From positions 186,001 to 250,000 of the forward strand of contig CAWFCZ010000018.1 in assembly GCA_963814355.1 (NCBI GenBank): a stretch of 64,000 nucleotides of DNA, read 5' to 3'. Of this stretch, positions 44,640 to 53,715 are shown in pieces (position 1 is the first letter of the stretch; each line of letters starts with the position of its first letter). The position numbers were made by a program, and so were the translations under genes. The DNA comes from JADGOV01 sp963814355 (lineage in GTDB: Bacteria; Actinomycetota; Actinomycetes; JADGOV01). Below the pieces are notes generated by a model. That model worked only from the letters and a program-made list of their open reading frames with translations. It was not told where the DNA came from and made no database searches.

Positions 44640-46151
44640 TCAGGCCTCCGGCTCCCGCGCCCAGGCCAGCCCACGCTCCACCGCCTCCCGCCACCGCCCG
44701 TACAGCGCGTCCCGCTGCCGGTCCGGCATGGCCGGTTCGTAGCGCCGAGCGGTGGTCCGCTTCGCCGCCAGCTCCCCCCGGTCGGACCAGAAACCGGTCG
44801 CCAGGCCGGCCAGATATGCGGAACCCAGCGCGGTGGTCTGGATGTTGTCCGGCACGTCCACCGGCACGCCGAGGATGTCGGCCTGGAACTGCATGAGGAA
44901 CCCGTTCGCGCAGGCCCCGCCATCCACCCGCAACTCCGGCAGCTCATGCCCGGACTCGGCCTCCATGGCCGCCACCACGTCACGGGTGGAGTACGCGATC
45001 GACTCCAGCACCGCCCTGGCGAGGTGCGCCCGGGTGCTGCCCCGGGTCAGCCCGAGCAGCGTGCCGCGGGCGTACGGGTCCCACTCCGGCGCGCCGAGGC
45101 CGGCCAGGCCGGGTACGAAGTAGACGTCGTCGTTGCCGTCCACGGAGGTGGCCAGCGCCTCGGTCTCGGCCGCGTCGGCGATGATGCCGAGACCGTCGCG
45201 GAGCCACTGGACCGCCGACCCGGTGGTGAACATCGAGCCTTCCAGGGCGTACTGGGTGGGCTCGCCCTCCACCCCGACCGCCACCGTGGTGATCAGCCGG
45301 TCCTGCTCGGTGACCGGTTCGGTGCCGGTGTTCATCAGCACGAAAGACCCGGTGCCATAGGTGTTCTTGGACTCCCCCGGCGCGAAGCAGCCCTGGGCGA
45401 ACAGCGCCGCCTGTTGATCCCCCACCAGCCCGGCCAGCGGCACCGCGACACCGAGGAACGCGCCGGGGTCGGTCTCGCCGTACAGGGAGGAACTCGGCCG
45501 GACCTGCGGCAGCAGCTCGGCCGGGATGTCCAGCTCGGCGAGCAGCTCCTCGTCCCACCGGCCCTCGGCCAGGTTGTAGATCATCGTCCGGCTGGCGTTG
45601 GTCACGTCGGTGGCGTGCACCCGTCCCCCGGTGAGCCGGTAGGTCAGCCAGCTGTCCACCGTGCCGAAGGCGATCTCCCCGGCGGCCGCGCGTTTGCGCA
45701 GCCCGTCCACCGCGTCCAGCAGCCAGGCGATCTTCGTACCCGAGAAGTACGCGTCGATCACCAGCCCGGTCTTGCGCTTCACCAAACCGGCAAGCCCGCG
45801 CTCGCGCAGCGCCGCGCAGGCCCCGGCCGTGCGCCGGTCCTGCCAGACGATCGCGTTCCCGACCGGCTCGCCGGTGGAACGGTCCCACAGCACGGTGGTT
45901 TCGCGCTGGTTGGTGATCCCGAGAGCGGCCAGCTGCCCGGCGCCCACCCCGGCGTCGGCCAGCGCCTGCTCGGCGACCTCCACGGTGACCCGCAGGATGT
46001 CCATCGGGTCGTGCTCCACCCAGCCGGGCTGCGGGTAGTGCTGCGGGAACTCGGCGTACCCCCGGCCGGTGACGTTCGCGTCCCGGTCCAGCACGATCGC
46101 GGTACTGCCGGTGGTCCCCTGGTCCAGGGCCAGCACGTGCGTTGTCGCCAT
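44640..46151 (-). CDS. glpK: Glycerol kinase
   Basis: An ATP-dependent kinase producing sn-glycerol 3-phosphate. It has 503 residues. The phosphate-1 motif is LALDQGTTGSTAIVLDRDAN, NQRETTVLWDR and FGTVDSWLTYRLTGG follow, and the adenosine region is GLGAPEWDPYARGTLLGLTR. DGGACANGFLMQFQADILGV lies near the end. The ATG at 46151 is fixed by the conserved start. The gene is alone here, with no glpF or glpD beside it. It could feed the WS/DGAT pathway, but that is inference. Confidence 0.95.
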   Translation of the reverse strand: MATTHVLALDQGTTGSTAIVLDRDANVTGRGYAEFPQHYPQPGWVEHDPMDILRVTVEVAEQALADAGVGAGQLAALGITNQRETTVLWDRSTGEPVGNAIVWQDRRTAGACAALRERGLAGLVKRKTGLVIDAYFSGTKIAWLLDAVDGLRKRAAAGEIAFGTVDSWLTYRLTGGRVHATDVTNASRTMIYNLAEGRWDEELLAELDIPAELLPQVRPSSSLYGETDPGAFLGVAVPLAGLVGDQQAALFAQGCFAPGESKNTYGTGSFVLMNTGTEPVTEQDRLITTVAVGVEGEPTQYALEGSMFTTGSAVQWLRDGLGIIADAAETEALATSVDGNDDVYFVPGLAGLGAPEWDPYARGTLLGLTRGSTRAHLARAVLESIAYSTRDVVAAMEAESGHELPELRVDGGACANGFLMQFQADILGVPVDVPDNIQTTALGSAYLAGLATGFWSDRGELAAKRTTARRYEPAMPDRQRDALYGRWREAVERGLAWAREPEA

Positions 46152-46190
46152 ACCTGAAGTCCTATCGCGCGGCTGGGACAGAACTCGACA

Positions 46191-46196
46191 TAGGGT
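46191..46196 (+). promoter_or_regulatory. Leaderless -10 box of the CrtD-like gene
   Basis: TAGGGT with 7 nt to the GTG at 46204, in the 52-bp gap divergent from glpK. Confidence 0.6.
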
Positions 46197-46203
46197 GCCG
46201 GTC

Positions 46204-47670
46204 GTGGCCCGGATCGTCGTCGTGGGAGCCGGCATGGGCGGTCTCGCGGTGGCCGCCCGGCTGGCCCGGGCCGGGCACCGGGTGACCGTCTGCGAGCAGG
46301 CCGAGGTGGTCGGCGGCAAGCTCGGCGAGTACACCCGGGACGGTTTCCGGTTCGACACCGGCCCGTCGCTGCTGACCCTGCCGGCGGTGTACCGGGACCT
46401 GTTCCGCAAGACCGGGCGGCCGCTGGAGGAGGTTTGCGACCTGGTGCCGGTGGAACCGGCCGCCCGGTACCGCTTCGGCGACGGCACCGTCCTCGACGTG
46501 CCGAACACCGGCGCGTACGGGGTGTGCGCCGCATTGGACGGTGTGCTCGGCGGCGGCGCCGGCGCCCAGTGGCAGGAATTGCTGGACCGTGGTTCGGCGA
46601 TCTGGGACGCCACCCGGGACGCCGTCCTGGGCTCCGCGCTGGACGGGCCGGGTGACCTGCTGCGCCTGCTGCGTCGGCCCGCGGACCTGCGCGCCGTCGC
46701 GCCCTGGCGGACGCTGCGCGGGCTCGGCGCCCACTACCTCAGGGATCCGCGGCTGCGGATGCTGCTCGACCGGTACGCCACCTACACCGGCTCCGACCCG
46801 CGCCGCGCGCCGGCCGCGCTGGCCGCCATCCCCTACGTCGAGCAGACCTTCGGTTCCTGGTACGTCCGCGGCGGGCTGCGCCGGCTCGCCGACGCGCTGG
46901 CCGAGCGGGCGCTCCGGTGCGGCGCGGTGCTCCGGACCGGCGCGGACGTCACCGCGGTGGAGGTGTCCGGCGGCCGGGCGTGCGGGGTCGCGCTGGCCAC
47001 TGGGGAGCGGCTGGCGGCCGACGTGGTGGTCAGCGACGCGGACGCCGGCCACCTCTACGGCGACCTGGTCCAGGCGCCGGGAGCGCTGCGCCGGCTGCGG
47101 CGGGCGACGCCGTCGCTGGCCGGGTACGTCCTGCTGCTCGGGGTCCGCGGCGCGACACCCGGGCTGGCGCACCACACCGTGTTGTTCCCGGCCGACTACG
47201 ACGCCGAGTTCGACGCCATTTTCGGCCCCGCGCCGCGGCCGGTCGAGGACCCGACGATCTACCTCGCGGTGGCCGACGACCCGTCGGTGGCCCCGCCGGA
47301 TTGCCAGGCGTGGTTCGTGCTGGTCAACGCCCCCCGGCACGGCCCGGTGGACTGGACCACGCCCGGGGTCGCGGCCGGGTACGCCGACCAACTGCTGAGG
47401 CTGCTGGCCGAACGGGGCTACGAGGTGCGGGATCGGTTGGCGTTCTGCGAGTGGCGCACGCCCGCGGACCTGGCGAGCGCCACCCGTTCCCCCGGCGGGG
47501 CGATCTACGGCACGTCCTCGAACGGCCTGCGGGCCGCCTTCCGCCGGCCGGCCAACGCCTCACCGGTCCCCGGCCTGTACCTGGTCGGCGGCTCGGCGCA
47601 CCCCGGCGGCGGGCTGCCGCTGGTCGCCATGTCCGCCGAGATCGTCAGCCGGCTGATTGGACCGGCCTGA
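46204..47670 (+). CDS. CrtD-like carotenoid 3,4-desaturase (CrtI superfamily)
   Basis: A 488-residue FAD desaturase with VVVGAGMGGLAVAARLARAG, VVGGKLGEYTRDGFRFDTGP and the C-terminal GGSAHPGGGLPLVAMSAEIV. Within the superfamily, VEDPTIYLAVADDPSVAP and FGSWYVRGGLRRLADALAE resemble 1'-hydroxycarotenoid (methoxyneurosporene-type) desaturases more than phytoene desaturase, and a separate CrtI exists at 51 kb. It is monocistronic, with a leaderless promoter. Confidence 0.78.
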   Translation: MARIVVVGAGMGGLAVAARLARAGHRVTVCEQAEVVGGKLGEYTRDGFRFDTGPSLLTLPAVYRDLFRKTGRPLEEVCDLVPVEPAARYRFGDGTVLDVPNTGAYGVCAALDGVLGGGAGAQWQELLDRGSAIWDATRDAVLGSALDGPGDLLRLLRRPADLRAVAPWRTLRGLGAHYLRDPRLRMLLDRYATYTGSDPRRAPAALAAIPYVEQTFGSWYVRGGLRRLADALAERALRCGAVLRTGADVTAVEVSGGRACGVALATGERLAADVVVSDADAGHLYGDLVQAPGALRRLRRATPSLAGYVLLLGVRGATPGLAHHTVLFPADYDAEFDAIFGPAPRPVEDPTIYLAVADDPSVAPPDCQAWFVLVNAPRHGPVDWTTPGVAAGYADQLLRLLAERGYEVRDRLAFCEWRTPADLASATRSPGGAIYGTSSNGLRAAFRRPANASPVPGLYLVGGSAHPGGGLPLVAMSAEIVSRLIGPA

Positions 47671-47679
47671 GCAGGCCGC

Positions 47680-48432
47680 TCAGCGCAACGTCCGGTAGGC
47701 CACGACGGAGAACTGTGCCAGGCCGATCGCGCATACGGCCAGGGTGGTGCCGGTACCCAGGGTGGCGATCACCGCGGCGTGGCCGGGATAGAGGCCCGCG
47801 GTGCCCAGCGTGGCGGCGATCAGCGGTATCCGGACGCCGCGCTCGCCCACCGTGGCCACTCCGATCTCCCCGAGGCCGGCGTTACCGGCCCGGGCCCGGG
47901 TGTACTCCAGCAGCCCCAGCGCCCCGCCGGCCGCCACGCACAGCCCGGGCGGCGCGCCGAGGTGCCACAGCGCCAGCAGGTACGCCGTATCGGCGCACCG
48001 GTCGACTACCGAGTCCAGCACGAAGCCGAACCGGGTGGCCCGGTCGGTCAGCGCCGCCACGGTCCCGTCCAGGCTGTCGACCAGCCCGGCAAGCACCACC
48101 GTCGCCCCAGCCAGCAGCGGCCACCGGCTGCCCGGCGAGGCCAGCGGGATCACGGCGGCGCTGACCAGCAACCCCCACCCGGTCAGCGCGTCCGGCTGGA
48201 CTCCCCGGGCCGCCAGCGGCTGGGCGGCGACGTACGCGATCCGCAACCAACCGTTGACGAAGGCCGACCCCGCGGAGTCGTACCCACCGTGCGCCGCGGA
48301 CCAGCGCTGCCGGAACTCGGCGAAGGGCGGCGTCGGTGTCGGCGGCGGCCGGGCGCCGGACAGCGTCAGCGCGGCCAGCACCATCGCCGAGCCGGCGAGC
48401 AGCGTGAGCGCCAGCCGGCCGGCTCCGCTCAT
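47680..48432 (-). CDS. CDP-alcohol phosphotransferase-family protein, variant motif
   Basis: A 250-residue membrane enzyme of the phospholipid synthase (CDP-OH-P) family with five or six spans. The active-site signature normally reads D-x2-DG-x2-AR-x8-G-x3-D-x3-D. Here the four Asp (119, 122, 140, 144) and the Gly are intact, but the Arg is replaced by Ala127. An extra N-terminal span and a PPPTPTPP segment precede the core. The product is unknown. It lies 27 bp downstream of the Ddn-like gene on the same strand. Confidence 0.75.
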   Translation of the reverse strand: MSGAGRLALTLLAGSAMVLAALTLSGARPPPTPTPPFAEFRQRWSAAHGGYDSAGSAFVNGWLRIAYVAAQPLAARGVQPDALTGWGLLVSAAVIPLASPGSRWPLLAGATVVLAGLVDSLDGTVAALTDRATRFGFVLDSVVDRCADTAYLLALWHLGAPPGLCVAAGGALGLLEYTRARAGNAGLGEIGVATVGERGVRIPLIAATLGTAGLYPGHAAVIATLGTGTTLAVCAIGLAQFSVVAYRTLR

Positions 48433-48459
48433 CCCCCGCCTCGGCCGCTACGTCCGGCG

Positions 48460-48867
48460 CTACCCGGCGCCGTCGAGGGGTCCGAGCCGGAACACCGGAT
48501 GGTCCACCGGGTCGGGCAGCGACCGGAAGTAGCCGTCGACCATCTTGCCGGCCTTGGCCCGGTAGGCGGCGATGATCGGCGCGCGGTCGCCGACCGGCAC
48601 TTCGGTGGCCCGAACGGCCTGCTCGGAGCCGCGCCGGGCCAAGGTCGCAGTGCCGCTGGCCCGCAGGTTCCGTACCCAGTGCGACTCGCCACGGGTGGAG
48701 ACGAGGTAGCGGGAGCCGTCATGATCCAGCGGTATCACCGGCACGCGCTGCGGCGCCCCGGACCGCCGCGCCGGCACGACGAGCGTTGCGCTGCCGGACA
48801 GCCCAAGCCGCATGGCCAGCGGATTGAAGAACCGCTGGGTGAACCGGGCCGGCTTCAGGTACGCCAT
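48460..48867 (-). CDS. Deazaflavin (F420)-dependent nitroreductase family protein
   Basis: A 135-residue protein of the Ddn/DUF385 split-barrel family with RRSGAPQRVPVIPLDHDGSR, LVSTRGESHWVRNLRASG and AYRAKAGKMVDGYFRSLPDP. Members use F420 or quinones. The GTP-like cofactor residues are not resolvable by eye, and the substrate is unknown. It is probably in one operon with the CDP-alcohol gene. Confidence 0.82.
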   Translation of the reverse strand: MAYLKPARFTQRFFNPLAMRLGLSGSATLVVPARRSGAPQRVPVIPLDHDGSRYLVSTRGESHWVRNLRASGTATLARRGSEQAVRATEVPVGDRAPIIAAYRAKAGKMVDGYFRSLPDPVDHPVFRLGPLDGAG

Positions 48868-48920
48868 GACCCGTCACGATGGCACAACAGGCCCCGAACC
48901 GCCAGCACGGCGGCGGTGGC

Positions 48921-49847
48921 TCAACCCGCGACTACCTTGTCGGCCACCGACCCCAATCCCAGCCGCTGGTACACCTCGCGGGTGGCCGTCGACCGGTTCA
49001 GAGTGTAGAAGTGCACCCCCGGCGCGCCGCCGGCAAGCAGCCGCTCGGTCAACTCGGCGGCCACCTCGACGCCGATGGCCCGCAGCGCGGTCGGGTCGTC
49101 CTGCACCGCCCGCAGCCGCCGGGCGAGAACAGGCGGGAACGCCGCTCCGGACATCTGGGTCATCCGCTCGATCTGGGCCACGTTCGTCACCGGCATGATG
49201 CCCGGAATGATCGGCAGCCCGCAGCCGTGGAGCGCTGCCCGGTCGCGGAGCCGAAAATAGTCCTCGGCGTCGAAGAAGAATTGCGTGATGGCGAAGTCCG
49301 CGCCGGCCGCACACTTGCGCGCCAGATGCCGAGCGTCGGCGTCGAGGTCAGCCGACTCCGGATGCCCCTCCGGAAAGGCCGCCACGCCGACGCAGAAATC
49401 GCCGAGGCTGCGGATCAGGCCGACGAGGTCTTCGGCGTACCGCAGGCCCTGCGGATGCGGTTGCCAGGCGTCGGTAAGGCCACCGGGGGGATCGCCGCGC
49501 AGCGCCAACACGTTGCGGATCCCGGCGTCGGCATAGGAACCGATCACATGCCGCAACTCCGACCGGCTGGCATCGACGCAGGTCAGGTGGCCCATCGGGG
49601 TGAGCGTCGTGTCGGAGGCGATCCGCTCGGTCACCCGGATGGTACGGTCCCGGGTCGAACCGCCGGCGCCATAGGTGACCGAGACGAACGTCGGCGCCAG
49701 GGGCTCCAGCTCGCGGATCGCCTGCCACAGCACCCGCTCGCCCTCATCCGTCTTGGGCGGGAAGAACTCGAACGACACCGACCGGCGACCGGTCGCCAGC
49801 AGCTCCCTGATCGACGGCGCAGGCGCCGGCAGCACGCGGGGAGACAT
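48921..49847 (-). CDS. metF: 5,10-methylenetetrahydrofolate reductase
   Basis: A 308-residue flavoprotein reducing methylene-THF to methyl-THF for methionine synthesis. The start has SFEFFPPKTDEGERVLWQAI with the catalytic Glu. VSVTYGAGGSTRDRT, TCVDASRSEL, NVLALRGDPPGG and AITQFFFDAEDYFRLRD follow. The ATG at 49847 is chosen because the longer frame adds unlike sequence. It is divergent from the GGPP synthase gene. A metF-idsA neighbourhood is shared with other actinobacteria, as I recall. Confidence 0.94.
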   Translation of the reverse strand: MSPRVLPAPAPSIRELLATGRRSVSFEFFPPKTDEGERVLWQAIRELEPLAPTFVSVTYGAGGSTRDRTIRVTERIASDTTLTPMGHLTCVDASRSELRHVIGSYADAGIRNVLALRGDPPGGLTDAWQPHPQGLRYAEDLVGLIRSLGDFCVGVAAFPEGHPESADLDADARHLARKCAAGADFAITQFFFDAEDYFRLRDRAALHGCGLPIIPGIMPVTNVAQIERMTQMSGAAFPPVLARRLRAVQDDPTALRAIGVEVAAELTERLLAGGAPGVHFYTLNRSTATREVYQRLGLGSVADKVVAG

Positions 49848-49979
49848 GGCTTCACAGCGTAGCCGAGCGGAAAACGGGCCACAGGCGGTTACGCCGACGC
49901 GGAAATGGCCGATACTCGAACCACCTACGCACAACTAGCGTGGGGTGCCAGCCCGGGGCTATCCGCCCCCGTCCGCCCG

Positions 49980-51119
49980 ATGGAGTGCCCTGTCGTGCCG
50001 TTGTCGTCGCCTACCACCGTGGCCCCGCCACGACCGTCCGGGTCCGACGCCACGGCCCCCCTGGACACCGCGGATCTCCGATCCCGGGTCCACAAGGTGC
50101 TGAGCGCGTACCTCGCCAAGCAGAGCCCGGCCCTCGACGCGGTCAGTACGGACCTGGGCCCGCTGACCGACGCGATCGGGGATTTCCTGCTCGACCGCGG
50201 GAAGCGGCTGCGGCCGGCGTTTTGCTACTGGGGTTGGCGCGGTGCGGGCGGTCCCGACTCAGAGGAGATCGTCACCGCGGCGGCCGCGCTGGAATTTGTC
50301 CACGCCTGCGCGTTGATCCACGACGACGTGATGGACGGCAGCGACACCCGCCGCGGCCGGCCCGCCGTACACCGCCGGTTCGCCTCGCTGCATCGGGTCA
50401 GCGGCTGGTCAGGCGACCCCGGCGCGTTCGGGTCCTCGGCCGCGATCCTGCTCGGGAACCTCTGCCTGATCTGGGCGGACAACCTGCTGGCCACGTCCGG
50501 AATGTCGACCGCCGCGCTCAGCCGGGCCACGCCGGTCTATGACGAGATGCGCGTCGAGGTGATGGTCGGGCAGTACCTCGATCTGCTGGAGCAAGCGCTC
50601 GGCGGCGGCTCGGTGGAGCGGGCGCTGCGCGTCGCCCGGTACAAGAGCGCGAAATACACCATCGAGCGCCCGCTGCATATCGGCGGGCTACTGGCCGGCG
50701 CCGACGCGCCGACGCTCAGGACGTACAGCGCCTACGGCATCCCGCTCGGCGAGGCGTTCCAGTTGCGGGACGACGTACTGGGGGTCTTCGGCGACCCCGA
50801 GGTGACCGGCAAGCCGGCCGGTGACGACTTGCGGGAAGGCAAACGAACGGTCCTGGTCGCCGCCGCGTTGGACCGGGCGACCCCCGGCCAGGCAGCCGTC
50901 GTACGCCGCTACCTCGGCGACCCGCATCTCGACAGCCGCGGGGTGACGGCGCTGCGGGCGGTGATGGTGGCGACCGGCGCGGTCCACTACGTCGAGTCCC
51001 TCATCGAGCGCTACGCCGCTGAGGCGCTGGCCGCCATGACCGAGGACGCGCCGGTCGATCCGGCGGCTCGAGAGGTCTTGCGGGCGCTCGCCGTCGCAGC
51101 CACCGCCCGGTACACATGA
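49980..51119 (+). CDS. crtE: Geranylgeranyl diphosphate synthase (polyprenyl synthetase)
   Basis: Makes the C20 precursor of carotenoids from IPP and DMAPP-derived allylic diphosphates. It has 379 residues. The first Asp-rich motif is LIHDDVMDGSDTRRGRP, the second is FQLRDDVLGVFGDPEVTGKP, and RGKRLRPAFCYWG lies before the first. The ATG at 49980 is used; a GTG five codons in is an alternative. The next gene, crtI, starts 22 bp later on the same strand. The symbol is by role, and idsA is equally valid. Confidence 0.92.
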   Translation: MECPVVPLSSPTTVAPPRPSGSDATAPLDTADLRSRVHKVLSAYLAKQSPALDAVSTDLGPLTDAIGDFLLDRGKRLRPAFCYWGWRGAGGPDSEEIVTAAAALEFVHACALIHDDVMDGSDTRRGRPAVHRRFASLHRVSGWSGDPGAFGSSAAILLGNLCLIWADNLLATSGMSTAALSRATPVYDEMRVEVMVGQYLDLLEQALGGGSVERALRVARYKSAKYTIERPLHIGGLLAGADAPTLRTYSAYGIPLGEAFQLRDDVLGVFGDPEVTGKPAGDDLREGKRTVLVAAALDRATPGQAAVVRRYLGDPHLDSRGVTALRAVMVATGAVHYVESLIERYAAEALAAMTEDAPVDPAAREVLRALAVAATARYT

Positions 51120-51141
51120 GCCGCCAGCAGCGGGACACGTG

Positions 51142-52629
51142 ATGCGGACCGTCCCCGGGCGCACCGAACGGGTCGTCGTGGTGGGCGCCGGCCTCGGCGG
51201 GCTCTCGGCCGCACTGCGGTTGGCCGGTGCCGGGCGCGAGGTCACCGTGCTGGAGCGGGAGGCGGTGCCGGGCGGCCGGGCCGGCGTGCTCACCGACCGC
51301 GGCTACCGCTTCGACACCGGACCGTCGGTGCTCACCATGCCGGGCCTGGTGGCGGACGCGTTGGCCTGCGTGGATGAGCATCTGGAGGACTGGCTGGATC
51401 TTCTGCCGCTCGACCCGCTCTACAGGGCGCACTATCCCGACGGGTCGACGCTCGACGTCCGGGCCGACCCGGGCGCCATGGCGGCCGAGGTGGAACGGGT
51501 CTGCGGGCCGGCCGAGGCGGCCGGCTATCTGCGGTTCGTGGACTACGTCACGAAGCTCTACCGGCTGGAGATGGCCGACTTCATCGACCGCAACCTGGAC
51601 TCGCCACTGGACCTGCTCCGCCCGGGACTGGCCCGGCTGGTGGCCCTCGGCGGGTTCCGCCGGCTAGCGCCGAAAGTGGCCCAGTTCCTCTCCGACCCGC
51701 GGACGCAGCGGGTGTTCTCCTTTCAGTCCATGTACGCCGGACTCTCCCCGTACGACGCCCTGGCGATCTACGCGGTGATCGCTTACATGGACACGGTCGC
51801 CGGGGTGGTGTTCCCCCGCGGTGGGATGCACGCCCTGCCGGTAGCCCTCGCCGGGGCGGCCGAGAAGCACGGCGTGACCATGCGCTACGCCACCACGGCG
51901 GCCCGGGTGGAGCTGACCGGGTCACGCGCCACCGCGGTGATCACAGCGTCCGGCGAGCGGATCGCGGCCGACGCGGTGGTGCTCAACCCCGACCTGCCGG
52001 TGGCCTACCGCGAGCTGCTGCCGCCGGCCTACACCCCGGCCCGGGTGCGGCGGCTGACCTACTCCCCGTCCTGCGTCGTGCTGCTCGCCGGCTCGACGGC
52101 CGGCTACAGCAAGATCGCGCACCACAACATCTCCTTCGGCCGGTCCTGGCGGGGAGTCTTCCGGGAACTCATCACCGACCGCACCCTGATGTCCGACCCG
52201 TCCCTGCTCGTCACGGTGCCGACCCGGACCGACCCCACCCTCGCCCCGCCCGGCCGGCAGTCCTACTACGTGCTCGCACCGACGCCGAACCTCGACGCGC
52301 CGCTGGACTGGGACGTGGTCGGGCCGCGCTACCGCGAGGAGATCGTGCAGACGCTGGAACAGCGCGGTTACGTCGGTTTCGGGGATGCGATCGAGGTGGC
52401 GCACCTCACCACGCCGGCGGACTGGCGGCGCCAAGGCATGGAGCGCGGCGCTCCGTTCGCCGCCTCGCACACATTCACCCAGACCGGCCCGTTCCGCCCG
52501 CGCAACCTGGCGCCCGGGCTGGAGAATGTGGTCTTCGTCGGCTCCGGCACCCAGCCCGGCGTCGGGGTGCCGATGGTGCTGATCAGCGGCCGGCTGGCCG
52601 CCGAACGCATCGTCGGCCCGACCCGCTGA
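51142..52629 (+). CDS. crtI: Phytoene desaturase CrtI
   Basis: An FAD enzyme converting phytoene towards lycopene. It has 495 residues with VVVVGAGLGGLSAALRLAGAG, VPGGRAGVLTDRGYRFDTGP and VAGVVFPRGGMHALPVALAG. The C-terminal signature is VGSGTQPGVGVPMVLISGRL. A GTG one codon earlier is also possible. It ends at a TGA that begins a 20-bp inverted repeat shared with the convergent gene. Confidence 0.93.
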   Translation: MRTVPGRTERVVVVGAGLGGLSAALRLAGAGREVTVLEREAVPGGRAGVLTDRGYRFDTGPSVLTMPGLVADALACVDEHLEDWLDLLPLDPLYRAHYPDGSTLDVRADPGAMAAEVERVCGPAEAAGYLRFVDYVTKLYRLEMADFIDRNLDSPLDLLRPGLARLVALGGFRRLAPKVAQFLSDPRTQRVFSFQSMYAGLSPYDALAIYAVIAYMDTVAGVVFPRGGMHALPVALAGAAEKHGVTMRYATTAARVELTGSRATAVITASGERIAADAVVLNPDLPVAYRELLPPAYTPARVRRLTYSPSCVVLLAGSTAGYSKIAHHNISFGRSWRGVFRELITDRTLMSDPSLLVTVPTRTDPTLAPPGRQSYYVLAPTPNLDAPLDWDVVGPRYREEIVQTLEQRGYVGFGDAIEVAHLTTPADWRRQGMERGAPFAASHTFTQTGPFRPRNLAPGLENVVFVGSGTQPGVGVPMVLISGRLAAERIVGPTR

Positions 52630-52728
52630 ACGTTTGGACACACAATGCCTTCGGAAGTGCAAGAATCCGCACGCTTGGAACGATCAACAATGGCCCGCAG
52701 AAGCGGGCCATTGTGTGTCCCAACGTTC
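52628..52728. repeat. 101-bp inverted-repeat element spanning two convergent stop codons
   Basis: The left arm GAACGTTTGGACACACAATG (52628-52647) and the right arm 52709-52728 are reverse complements with one mismatch. The left arm begins inside the crtI stop codon and the right arm inside the stop codon of the convergent gene. A second perfect hairpin is nested in the right half. No transposase or target duplication is visible. Confidence 0.85.
52687..52714. terminator. Bidirectional terminator hairpin
   Basis: A perfect 12-bp stem, ACAATGGCCCGC (52687-52698), with loop AGAA and complement to 52714. It sits between the convergent crtI and DUF559 genes. No U tract follows, as is common in actinobacteria. 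Confidence 0.75.
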
Positions 52729-53653
52729 AGGCAGCGGGCAACAGCCGGAAGCCGAGCGCCGCTCGGACCGTCTCGACGACGTAGTCCGGGCTGCCCATGA
52801 CGTCCTCCCAGGAGAATCGCAGCAGCATCCACCCGCCGATCAGGAACGCGTTCGCCTTGCGGCGGTCCTGCCGGTAGTCCTGCCGCTCACGGTGGAACTC
52901 GAAGCCATCCGCTTCAATCAGCAGTCGCGCTAGGCGGTAAGCAAAGTCCGCGACGGCCACCAGACGGCCCTCGGCGTCGTGCACCACGAACTGGCTGTGA
53001 GACGGCGGCAGCTCGGCGAGAACCAGCAGCACGCGCAGCACCGATTCCAGCACCGAACCCGCCTGCCTGTCAGCCAGCCCGGCTGCCCGTCTCACCCTGC
53101 CAGCCCCCGGCCCGGTGGCCGTCGCGACGCTCGACCGGAGTTCCGCAAGGTCCAACCCGGCCCGCAGGGCCGAGTCGGCGATAGCCACAGCGGAGGCCAC
53201 CGGCAGCTTTCGTGCGCAGTCCATGACAGTTCGTTGCGGCGAGGTCACCAGCACGCCCTGGATTTCTACGCACTCCGCCGGCGACACGTCGATGCGGTGA
53301 AGCTGAACGGCTCCTGCTCCCCTATCCCGCCGGGTGCGCGGCACGCTGATCGAGTGCCTGGACGGGGTGTGCGCCATCGGCCAACCGTGTACCAGGGCCG
53401 CGCTGTCGTGGCTGATCACGCCTCGCACGCCGTGCGCGGCCGCCACCAGGGTGCCCAGCCCGCCAACCGGTCCGGCGCGATAGGCGCCGCGGGCCATCCG
53501 GATCACCTTCCCCTCGGCCACCGCCCGGGACAGCGCCGCAGAGGAGATCCCCGCCGAGAGTAACTCGTCGCGACCCGCCACTCCGCAACGGTCCCGACCG
53601 AGGCCGGCCACTAGTTCGGCGACATCCACCCGGGCAGCGTGCCGGTGAGGCAC
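52727..53653 (-). CDS. AbiEi-like/DUF559 protein (antitoxin-like HTH plus Vsr-type nuclease fold)
   Basis: A 308-residue protein. Residues about 1-70 form a winged-helix type IV antitoxin-like domain (GRDELLSAGISSAALSRAVA, KVIRMARGAYRAG). A central AbiEi-like region has RTVMDCARKLPVASAVAIAD. The C-terminal DUF559 fold has VAVADFAYRLARLLIEADGF, ERQDYRQDRRKANAFLIGGW and LLRFSWEDV, similar to very-short-patch-repair nucleases. No toxin (AbiEii nucleotidyltransferase) gene is adjacent. It lies between crtI and crtB. Confidence 0.8.
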   Translation of the reverse strand: MPHRHAARVDVAELVAGLGRDRCGVAGRDELLSAGISSAALSRAVAEGKVIRMARGAYRAGPVGGLGTLVAAAHGVRGVISHDSAALVHGWPMAHTPSRHSISVPRTRRDRGAGAVQLHRIDVSPAECVEIQGVLVTSPQRTVMDCARKLPVASAVAIADSALRAGLDLAELRSSVATATGPGAGRVRRAAGLADRQAGSVLESVLRVLLVLAELPPSHSQFVVHDAEGRLVAVADFAYRLARLLIEADGFEFHRERQDYRQDRRKANAFLIGGWMLLRFSWEDVMGSPDYVVETVRAALGFRLLPAA

Positions 53654-53715
53654 CGGGACCGAAAGCGCCGCCGCCGCGCCTGTGGACAAGGCCGAACCGT
53701 GCCAGGATCGGCCCG

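Noticed and set aside
52628..52728. Insertion sequence or miniature transposon
   Set aside because: Inverted arms exist, but no transposase and no target-site duplication could be seen; it is recorded as a repeat instead.
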